A DNA stretch of 10,976 nucleotides from Candidatus Mediterraneibacter gallistercoris (GTDB lineage Bacteria; Bacillota_A; Clostridia; Lachnospirales; Lachnospiraceae): contig DWWI01000211.1 of the NCBI GenBank assembly GCA_019119745.1, forward strand, positions 1-10,976. Direction: 5' to 3'. The notes beneath the pieces were generated by a model that had not been told where the DNA came from, did no database searches, and saw only the letters and a list, made by a program, of their open reading frames with translations. The position numbers were made by a program, and so were the translations under genes. Of this stretch, positions 5,678 to 10,976 are shown in pieces (the first letter of the stretch is position 1; every line of letters begins with the position of its first letter).

Positions 5678-6430
5678 ATGCAGCAGTTTTTTGCGGATCC
5701 TTCATGGTTCAGAGACGGGAAGATTATATTAGAAGGATCTGATGTAAATCATATTAAAAATGTACTTCGTATGAGACCGGGAGAAGAAGTGCAGATCAGC
5801 GACGGGAGCGGGAAAGCATACCTTTGCCGTGTGGGCTCATATGCAGAGGGGAAAGCAGTTCTGGATATATTCAGGGAAATGGATTCGGATGCGGAGCTCC
5901 CTTCAAAGATATTTTTATTCCAGGGACTGCCCAAGGGAGATAAGATGGACTGGATTGTACAGAAAGCGGTCGAACTGGGTGCGTATGCCGTTGTCCCGTT
6001 TTCGGCAAAACGCTCTATTGTGAAACTGGATGAAAAGAAAGCAAAAAAGAGGCAGGAACGCTGGCAGGCAATCGCCAAGGGCGCGGCGGAACAGTCCGGA
6101 CGCAGCCTGATACCTGAGGTCCGACAAGTGACGACATTTGCCGGAGCGCTCGATGCAGCCGCTGACCTGGATGTCATACTGATCCCATATGAACTGGCGG
6201 AAGGAATGGAGAAGACCACACGGATTATCGGGAACATCGAATCCGGACAGTCTGTCGGAGTTTTCATCGGCCCGGAAGGCGGTTTTGATGAAACGGAAGT
6301 AGTACAGGCAAAGGAGCGCGGGGCAGAAGCAATCACCCTTGGAAAACGTATTCTAAGGACGGAAACGGCAGGATTGACAACGCTCTCGATTCTCATGTAT
6401 CATCTTGAAAGCAGAAAACATAATCTATAA
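5678..6430 (+). CDS. rsmE: 16S rRNA (uracil1498-N3)-methyltransferase RsmE
   Basis: RsmE methylates N3 of U1498 in 16S rRNA of the 30S subunit with SAM. The protein has 250 residues, normal for the family: an N-terminal PUA-like RNA-binding part (to about residue 70, with HIKNVLRMRPGEE), then a SPOUT (knotted) methyltransferase domain. Motifs include KGDKMDWIVQKAVELG (86-101), AAEQSGRS..P (136-146), FIGPEGGF (196-203) and LGKRILRTETA (221-231), the last two forming the SAM-binding knot. ATG 5678 is preceded by GGGAG (5661-5665) and a nearer GGAAAG. It is 18 bases after prmA and 27 bases before the desulfurase gene, so it is probably co-transcribed with both. Confidence 0.96.
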   Translation: MQQFFADPSWFRDGKIILEGSDVNHIKNVLRMRPGEEVQISDGSGKAYLCRVGSYAEGKAVLDIFREMDSDAELPSKIFLFQGLPKGDKMDWIVQKAVELGAYAVVPFSAKRSIVKLDEKKAKKRQERWQAIAKGAAEQSGRSLIPEVRQVTTFAGALDAAADLDVILIPYELAEGMEKTTRIIGNIESGQSVGVFIGPEGGFDETEVVQAKERGAEAITLGKRILRTETAGLTTLSILMYHLESRKHNL

Positions 6431-6457
6431 GTAAGAAAAGTGTAAAGGAAGGGAACT

Positions 6458-7615
6458 ATGGAAGTTTATCTGGACAATTCTGCTACTACCATGTGTTATC
6501 CGGAAGTAGGGGAATTAGTATATAAAGTGATGTGCCGGGACTACGGAAACCCGTCCTCCATGCACAGAAAAGGCGTGCAGGCAGAGCACTATATCCGGGA
6601 GGCGAAAGAGACGATCGCAAAGCTGCTGAAAGTCAATACGAAAGAAATCTTTTTCACATCCGGGGGCACGGAAAGTGACAATCTTGCGCTGATAGGATGC
6701 GCCAGGGCAAACAGGAGGAATGGAAACCATCTGATTACTTCCTCTATCGAGCACCCGGCGATTTTAAACACAATGCGCTATCTGGAAGAGGAGGAAGGAT
6801 TCCGTGTAACCTATCTTCCGGTAGATTCAAAAGGCAGGATAAAACTGGAAGCTTTAAAAGAGGCGCTCTGCCCTGAGACTATTCTTGTATCCATCATGTA
6901 TGTGAATAATGAAGTGGGGACGGTACAGCCGGTGCAGGAGGCAGCCAGGCTTGTCAAACAGTATAAACCGTCTATCCTGTTCCATACAGATGCAGTTCAG
7001 GGATACGGAAAATATCGTATCTACCCTAAGCGGATGGGAATTGATCTTCTGACAGCGAGCGGCCATAAGATTCACGGTCCCAAGGGGATCGGATTCCTCT
7101 ATATTGACAGCAGAGTAAAGATCAGGCCTATTGTGTTCGGAGGAGAACAGCAGAAAAATATCCGTTCCGGAACAGAGAATGTACCGGGGATTGCCGGACT
7201 GGGTCTGGCTTCGAAGATGATCTATCAGGATCTGGAGATGAAGACTGCTCTTATGCGGGAACTGAAGAGCCGGTTTATTGAAGGAATATCGAAGATTGAG
7301 AATACTACGATACACGGCTTTGCGGATGAAGGAAGCGCGCCTCACATTATCAGTGTAGGTGTGGCGGGCGTCCGAAGTGAAGTATTGCTGCATACTCTGG
7401 AAGATAAAGGAATTTATGTGTCGTCAGGGTCGGCGTGTTCTTCGAATCACCCCTCTGTCAGCGGTGTGCTGAAGGGAATCGGGGCGGCCAGGGAGTATCT
7501 GGACGCAACACTTCGGTTCAGTATGTCGGAATTTACGACAAAAGAAGAAATTGACTATACGCTGGAAACACTATATAATTGTATACCGATGCTTAGGAGA
7601 TATACGCGGCACTGA
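6458..7615 (+). CDS. Cysteine desulfurase, NifS/IscS-type, paired with ThiI
   Basis: This PLP enzyme removes sulfur from cysteine, leaving a persulfide on its own cysteine and releasing alanine. Visible features of the 385-residue protein: YLDNSATT at the N-terminus, FFTSGGTESDNLAL (65-78), SSIEHPAIL with His99 stacking on PLP, the PLP lysine Lys204 in SGHKIHGPKG, RSGTEN, and the persulfide-bearing Cys327 in SSGSACSS. ATG 6458 has AAAGGAAGGG just upstream. The gene is 42 bases before thiI and this ThiI lacks a rhodanese domain. The best inference is a dedicated sulfur donor for tRNA 4-thiouridine, like the NifZ-ThiI pair of Bacillus subtilis. A broader role in Fe-S clusters or MoaD-type sulfur carriers is possible, but no scaffold gene is adjacent. 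I give no symbol because nifS, iscS and nifZ cannot be separated here. Confidence 0.93.
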   Translation: MEVYLDNSATTMCYPEVGELVYKVMCRDYGNPSSMHRKGVQAEHYIREAKETIAKLLKVNTKEIFFTSGGTESDNLALIGCARANRRNGNHLITSSIEHPAILNTMRYLEEEEGFRVTYLPVDSKGRIKLEALKEALCPETILVSIMYVNNEVGTVQPVQEAARLVKQYKPSILFHTDAVQGYGKYRIYPKRMGIDLLTASGHKIHGPKGIGFLYIDSRVKIRPIVFGGEQQKNIRSGTENVPGIAGLGLASKMIYQDLEMKTALMRELKSRFIEGISKIENTTIHGFADEGSAPHIISVGVAGVRSEVLLHTLEDKGIYVSSGSACSSNHPSVSGVLKGIGAAREYLDATLRFSMSEFTTKEEIDYTLETLYNCIPMLRRYTRH

Positions 7616-7657
7616 TGCGGAGACTGCAGACAGTACGCGTGAACAAAGGAGAGAAAG

Positions 7658-8848
7658 ATGAGATTTCATTCATTTTTGATCAAGTACGGTGAGATCGGAA
7701 TTAAGGGAAAGAACCGGTACATGTTCGAGGATGCTCTTGTGCGCCAGATCAGATATGCCTTAAAAGATGTGGACGGAGAGTTTATCGTGCATAAATGCCA
7801 CGGAAGAGTGTACGTGGACTGTGAAGGCGAGTATGATTATGAAGAGACGGTAGAAAGCCTCAAGAAAGTATTCGGACTTGTGGGAATCTGCCCGGTTGTG
7901 AGAAAGCCGGTAAGAGAGATTGAAGAACTGAAGAAAGATATTGTCGCCTACGTAGGGGAGATGTATCCGGAGGGAAATAAGACGTTCAAAGTAGAGGCAA
8001 GACGCGCAAATAAGCGTTATCCCATGAACTCCATGGAGATCAACTGTGAGCTGGGCGAGGCGGTTCTCGATGCTTTTCCGGATATGAAGGTGGACGTCCA
8101 CCATCCGGATGTGAAACTGAATGTGGAGATCCGCGAGGAGGTCTATATCTATTCGGAGATTATTCCGGGTCCGGGCGGTATGCCAGTGGGAACGAACGGA
8201 AGCGCTATGCTGCTGTTATCCGGAGGTATTGACAGCCCTGTCGCAGGATATATGATAGCGAAGAGGGGCGTGGAGATTGAGGCAGTCTATTTTCATGCTC
8301 CGCCGTACACAAGTGAACGCGCAAAAGAAAAAGTGGTTGACCTGGCAAAACTGGTATCAGCCTATGCCGGTCCTATAAAGCTTCATATTGTTAATTTTAC
8401 AGATATTCAGCTCTATATCTATGAGAAGTGCCCGCATGACGAACTTACGATCATCATGCGCAGATATATGATGAGGATCGCCGAGCACTTTGCGAAAAAA
8501 GACGGATGTCTGGGACTGATCACAGGAGAGAGCATCGGACAGGTGGCAAGCCAGACAATGCAGAGTCTGGCAGCGACGAACGCTGTGTGCACGCTGCCGG
8601 TATACCGTCCGCTGATCGGTTTTGATAAGAAGGAGATTGTGGAGATATCGGAGAAGATCGACACCTATGAGACTTCCATCCTTCCTTATGAGGATTGCTG
8701 TACGATCTTTGTTGCAAAACATCCGGTCACAAAGCCGAATGTGGAGCGGATCGCAAAATCCGAACTGAATCTGACGGAGAAGATTGACGAGCTGATGAAG
8801 ACGGCAATTGAGACAACGGAAGTTATCACAGTCGCATATGGCGATTAG
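7658..8848 (+). CDS. thiI: tRNA 4-thiouridine synthase ThiI (short form)
   Basis: ThiI adenylates U8 of tRNA and replaces its oxygen with sulfur; in some bacteria it also feeds thiazole synthesis. The 396-residue protein has an N-terminal ferredoxin-like part (LIKYGEIGIKGKNR), a THUMP RNA-binding domain (about 60-165, with FKVEARRANKRYP), and a PP-loop ATP pyrophosphatase domain with SGGIDS (188-193), followed by ITGESIGQVASQT (288-300) and ILPYEDCCTIF carrying adjacent Cys347-Cys348, likely part of the sulfur-transfer site. It stops after the PP-loop domain, with no C-terminal rhodanese domain as in E. coli. This is the common Firmicute form that takes sulfur directly from a partner desulfurase. 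AAAGGAGAG precedes ATG 7658. It is the last + strand gene before a terminator. Confidence 0.96.
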   Translation: MRFHSFLIKYGEIGIKGKNRYMFEDALVRQIRYALKDVDGEFIVHKCHGRVYVDCEGEYDYEETVESLKKVFGLVGICPVVRKPVREIEELKKDIVAYVGEMYPEGNKTFKVEARRANKRYPMNSMEINCELGEAVLDAFPDMKVDVHHPDVKLNVEIREEVYIYSEIIPGPGGMPVGTNGSAMLLLSGGIDSPVAGYMIAKRGVEIEAVYFHAPPYTSERAKEKVVDLAKLVSAYAGPIKLHIVNFTDIQLYIYEKCPHDELTIIMRRYMMRIAEHFAKKDGCLGLITGESIGQVASQTMQSLAATNAVCTLPVYRPLIGFDKKEIVEISEKIDTYETSILPYEDCCTIFVAKHPVTKPNVERIAKSELNLTEKIDELMKTAIETTEVITVAYGD

Positions 8849-8992
8849 GAACAGTATAAGACAAAGCGCGCGGGGATACAGATAAGATCCGCTGCGCGCT
8901 GAGGCGTATCACCGGAAGTGCCTGAAGGTATATCACGGGAAACGATACTACGGGCGGCTCACGGCAAAGCCGCTTGCCCGGCGTATCGCGCA
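8849..8992. other. Structured spacer after thiI, no gene seen
   Basis: Two long inverted repeats occupy this gap. AGCGCGC (8865-8871) pairs with GCGCGCT (8894-8900), with GGAT/ATCC inside. CGATAC (8943-8948) pairs with GTATCG (8983-8988), enclosing GCGGCT (8954-8959) with AGCCGC (8968-8973). GGCGTATC occurs at 8903-8910 and 8980-8987. Neither hairpin has a T-run, so they are not standard terminators. They may be folded 3' UTR of the thiI transcript or remnants of a repeat element. Confidence 0.55.
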
Positions 8993-8993
8993 A

Positions 8994-9025
8994 AAAAAGC
9001 TGCCTCGCAGAAGAGACAGCTTTTT
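8994..9025. terminator. Bidirectional intrinsic terminator between thiI and the HPr-like gene
   Basis: AAAAAGCTG-CTC (8994-9006) pairs with GAG-CAGCTTTTT (9013-9025) around a 6-base loop with one C/A mismatch. T-runs exist on both strands (five on +, seven on -). It begins 17 bases beyond the stop of the - strand HPr-like gene, and also ends + strand transcription from thiI. Confidence 0.85.
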
Positions 9026-9041
9026 ATGTGTTTGTTGTTAC

Positions 9042-9275
9042 TTATTTGATGATGTAAGCGTCCAGAGCTGCAAGAATGTCATCTACATTGCCGTCAGCGT
9101 GGATGTTGAGGTCGATCGGCTTGGAAAGATCCAGGCTGAAGATTCCCATGATTGATTTGGCATCTATAACATATCTTCCGGATACTAAATCAAAGTCATT
9201 GTCATACTTTGTGATCTCGTTTACAAAAGATTTTACTTTGTCGATTGAGTTTAATGAAATCTGTACGGTTTTCAT
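9042..9275 (-). CDS. HPr-like protein lacking the phosphohistidine (Crh-like)
   Basis: This 77-residue protein starts at ATG 9275-9273, with GGAGGG (9290-9285 on the - strand) about 9 bases upstream. Longer in-frame starts would extend it into mtaB without a ribosome site. Aligned by eye to HPr of the sugar phosphotransferase system, it keeps the fold signature, including KYDNDFDL (23-30) and KSIMGIFSLDL (40-50), which contains the regulatory serine (Ser41, HPr Ser46). The GLHARP segment with active-site His15 is gone: the stretch reads LNSIDKVKSF, placing Ser10 near the His position. It therefore should not carry phosphate from Enzyme I to sugar permeases. By analogy with Bacillus Crh, which also lost His15, it may be a regulatory protein controlled at the serine by HPr kinase; that is inference. 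It has its own promoter and terminator. Confidence 0.85.
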   Translation of the reverse strand: MKTVQISLNSIDKVKSFVNEITKYDNDFDLVSGRYVIDAKSIMGIFSLDLSKPIDLNIHADGNVDDILAALDAYIIK

Positions 9276-9330
9276 TTTAATAATCCCTCCTTGAATCATA
9301 CAATAAAGTAAGGCTTTGCGCCTCATGTAT

Positions 9331-9359
9331 ATTCTACGGGATGCACCGGGAAAAGTCAA
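9331..9359 (-). promoter_or_regulatory. Sigma-A promoter of the HPr-like gene
   Basis: Read on the - strand, TTGACT (9359-9354) is followed by exactly 17 bases and TAGAAT (9336-9331), close to the TTGACA-TATAAT consensus. Transcription would start near 9324, giving a leader of about 50 bases before the ATG at 9275. The -35 box is only about 30 bases from the divergent mtaB start codon. Confidence 0.8.
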
Positions 9360-9390
9360 GAAACAAGAGGAAAAAAGAGGTAAAATTGTC

Positions 9391-10722
9391 ATGAAAAAAG
9401 CGGCGCTGCACAACCTGGGATGTAAAGTAAATGCATATGAGACAGAAGCAATGCAGGAGATGCTGGAAAATGCCGGATATGAGATCGTTCCTTTCAAAGA
9501 AGGGGCAGATATCTATATCATCAATACGTGTACCGTGACCAATATTGCGGACCGCAAGTCACGGCAGATGCTGCACCGGGCAAGAAAGATGAACCCGGAT
9601 GCCATTGTGGTGGCGGCAGGGTGCTATGTTCAGGCACAGGACGGGAAAGAGGCCGATCCGTGCATTGACATCGTACTCGGAAATAACCATAAAAAAGATC
9701 TGATAGAGATACTGGAAAAATATGATTTAAAAAGAACCGCCGGAGCAGTGGAAAAAAGGCAAGATGAGAAAATGACATGCACTGTGGCAGAAATCGAAGA
9801 CATCAATAAGACCCGTGAGTATGAATCCCTGCATCTGACAAAGCCCGGAGACCACACACGTGCGTATATCAAGGTACAGGACGGATGTAACCAGTTCTGC
9901 ACATATTGTATCATTCCCTATGCAAGAGGACGGGTCCGCAGCAGAGAACAGGAGGATGTAGTAAACGAGGTGAAAAGCCTTGCAGCCAACGGATATAAGG
10001 AAATCGTGCTGACGGGAATCCATCTGAGTTCATACGGGATCGATCATGACGGTGAGAGACATCTCCTGGATCTGATCCGCGCCGTCCATGAAGTGGACGG
10101 GATCGAGAGGATACGTCTTGGTTCGCTGGAACCGGGGATCATTACGGAAGAGTTTGCGGATGCTATAAGCGGACTTCCGAAGATATGCCCGCATTTTCAT
10201 CTTTCCCTGCAGAGCGGGTGTGACGCTACCTTAAAAAGGATGAATCGGAGATATACAAGTGCCGAATATTACGAGAAGTGCCGTATTCTCCGGAAGTATT
10301 TTGATAACCCGGCACTGACGACAGATGTGATCGTCGGCTTCCCTGGTGAGACAGAAGAGGAGTTTCAGGAATCGCTGGCCTTTGTCGATAAAGTGGATTT
10401 CTATGAGACACATATTTTTAAATATTCAAAGCGCGAGGGGACAAAAGCGGCGCGGATGGAGGACCAGATCGATGAACAGGTCAAAGCGCAAAGAAGCGCT
10501 GCTATGATAGAACTGGGCCTGAAGAAAAAAGAAGCATATGAGAGAAGCTTTATCGGGAAGACCGTGGAAGTGCTTGTGGAAGAGGATGAAGTATATGAGG
10601 GGAAAACCGTTCAGGCGGGACATACAAAAGAGTATATAAAAATTGCACTAGAATCGGAGAAAAATCTTAAAAATACTATTGTAAAAGTGCAAATTGAAAA
10701 TGATTCACAAATTATACGTTGA
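9391..10722 (+). CDS. mtaB: tRNA (N6-L-threonylcarbamoyladenosine37-C2)-methylthiotransferase MtaB
   Basis: MtaB adds a methylthio group to t6A37 in tRNAs reading ANN codons, giving ms2t6A. It uses radical SAM chemistry and a second 4Fe-4S cluster. In the 443-residue protein the UPF0004 domain carries Cys11 (LGCKVNAYETE), Cys47 (INTCTVT) and Cys78 (AAGCYVQ). The radical SAM motif CNQFCTYC has Cys166, Cys170 and Cys173. HLSLQSGCD (270-278) and TDVIVGFPGET (311-321) follow, and a TRAM RNA-binding domain covers about 385-443. The LGCKVN start and missing MiaB-type N-terminal extension favour MtaB over MiaB or RimO. I chose ATG 9391 because GAGG lies 10 bases upstream; an in-frame TTG at 9316 would run through the divergent promoter. 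I could not identify its own promoter. Confidence 0.95.
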   Translation: MKKAALHNLGCKVNAYETEAMQEMLENAGYEIVPFKEGADIYIINTCTVTNIADRKSRQMLHRARKMNPDAIVVAAGCYVQAQDGKEADPCIDIVLGNNHKKDLIEILEKYDLKRTAGAVEKRQDEKMTCTVAEIEDINKTREYESLHLTKPGDHTRAYIKVQDGCNQFCTYCIIPYARGRVRSREQEDVVNEVKSLAANGYKEIVLTGIHLSSYGIDHDGERHLLDLIRAVHEVDGIERIRLGSLEPGIITEEFADAISGLPKICPHFHLSLQSGCDATLKRMNRRYTSAEYYEKCRILRKYFDNPALTTDVIVGFPGETEEEFQESLAFVDKVDFYETHIFKYSKREGTKAARMEDQIDEQVKAQRSAAMIELGLKKKEAYERSFIGKTVEVLVEEDEVYEGKTVQAGHTKEYIKIALESEKNLKNTIVKVQIENDSQIIR

Positions 10723-10747
10723 ATTTTGAGAGGGATTATATTAGAAT
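10719..10747 (+). promoter_or_regulatory. Probable sigma-A promoter of the ireB-family gene
   Basis: TTGAAT (10719-10724), a 17-base spacer, then TAGAAT (10742-10747). The -35 box overlaps the mtaB TGA stop (10720-10722). RNA would start near 10754, about 47 bases before ATG 10801. No terminator is visible after mtaB, so read-through could also express the downstream gene. Confidence 0.65.
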
Positions 10748-10800
10748 TGTAAATAGGGGTTCTGCGTAATCGAAGACATACAGAAAAGGAGGAAGATACG

Positions 10801-10976
10801 ATGAGTGATCTTAGTAATACACAATTCTTTCAGGTAGAGCCGGGACCGCAGATCTCAGCAAAAGATATTCTTGAGATCGTATTTAAGGCATTGAAAGAAA
10901 AAGGATACAATCCGGTCAACCAGATCGTCGGATATATCATGTCAGGTGATCCTACTTATATCACCAGTTACAATGG
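10801..10976 (+). CDS. ireB: IreB-family (UPF0297/DUF965) regulatory phosphoprotein, 5' part
   Basis: The first 58 codons are visible; the window ends inside the gene. ATG 10801 follows AAAGGAGGA (10785-10793). The segment DILEIVFKALKEKGYNPVNQ followed by IVGYIMSGDPTYIT is the UPF0297 hallmark (EKGYNPxNQIVGYxxSGDPxYI). The full family protein is about 80-90 residues, so roughly 30 residues are missing. In Enterococcus faecalis IreB is phosphorylated on N-terminal threonines by the Ser/Thr kinase IreK and affects cephalosporin resistance. This protein has one N-terminal Thr (residue 7) before a divergent stretch (QFFQVEPGPQ), so conservation of that control is uncertain. In Firmicutes the gene is usually followed by ruvX and a DUF1292 gene, which I would expect just beyond the window. 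Confidence 0.92.
   Translation, partial: MSDLSNTQFFQVEPGPQISAKDILEIVFKALKEKGYNPVNQIVGYIMSGDPTYITSYN

Noticed and set aside
9316..9390. TTG 9316 as the mtaB start
   Set aside because: It adds 25 residues not seen in the family and overlaps the divergent promoter; ATG 9391 gives the standard start.
9276..9497. N-terminal extension of the HPr-like protein to 151 residues
   Set aside because: The extension reads antisense through mtaB and the shared promoter region; the internal ATG at 9275 has a strong GGAGGG ribosome site and the HPr fold begins there.
1..10976. tRNA or rRNA genes, insertion sequences, phage genes
   Set aside because: I found no cloverleaf-like sequence, rRNA segment, transposase, integrase or phage structural gene on either strand.

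Overview
The window looks like a chromosomal segment of a Firmicute of class Clostridia, most likely a gut Lachnospiraceae member. This rests on gene content and order (prmA-rsmE, a NifS-type desulfurase with a rhodanese-less thiI, mtaB followed by an IreB/UPF0297 gene), strong GGAGG-type ribosome binding sites and sigma-A promoters. I cannot name the genus. Almost all genes are on the + strand; one small gene is on the - strand.

Layout. (1) 1-704 is the 3' end of an ABC exporter subunit, closed by a strong intrinsic terminator. (2) 705-1228 is about 520 bases without a convincing gene. It is packed with repeats and palindromes: a 26-base hairpin unit and a 53-base unit in the order A-B-A-B, a spacer with three inverted repeats, a terminator-like hairpin, and a 62-base nested palindrome just before moaC. 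(3) 1229-3779 is a compact molybdenum cofactor (Moco) cluster: moaC, mogA/moaB, moaA and a small MOSC-domain gene. (4) 3772-4659 overlaps the MOSC gene by 8 bases and encodes a lipoprotein with a GH25 lysozyme domain. (5) 4706-8848 is a translation and RNA-modification run: prmA (L11 methylation), rsmE (16S m3U1498), a cysteine desulfurase and thiI (tRNA 4-thiouridine). (6) A structured spacer and a bidirectional terminator (8849-9041) separate this from a - strand gene for a 77-residue HPr-like protein without the phospho-accepting histidine. Its sigma-A promoter lies inside the leader of the divergent mtaB gene. (7) mtaB (ms2t6A37 tRNA methylthiotransferase) is followed by a promoter overlapping its stop codon and by the 5' part of an ireB-family gene cut by the window end.

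How the genes work together. MoaA and MoaC make cyclic pyranopterin monophosphate, and MogA/MoaB adenylates molybdopterin. The intermediate step (MoaD/MoaE) and molybdate insertion (MoeA) are not encoded here and must be elsewhere. The desulfurase probably supplies persulfide sulfur to ThiI. Four neighbouring enzymes (PrmA, RsmE, ThiI, MtaB) modify the translation machinery. No terminator is visible between moaC and thiI, so they may be one long transcript, with possible internal promoters that I could not identify.

I see no convincing new protein-based system. The least explained parts are the modular repeat and palindrome region before moaC, the His-less HPr-like protein, and the lysozyme lipoprotein translationally linked to a Moco gene.
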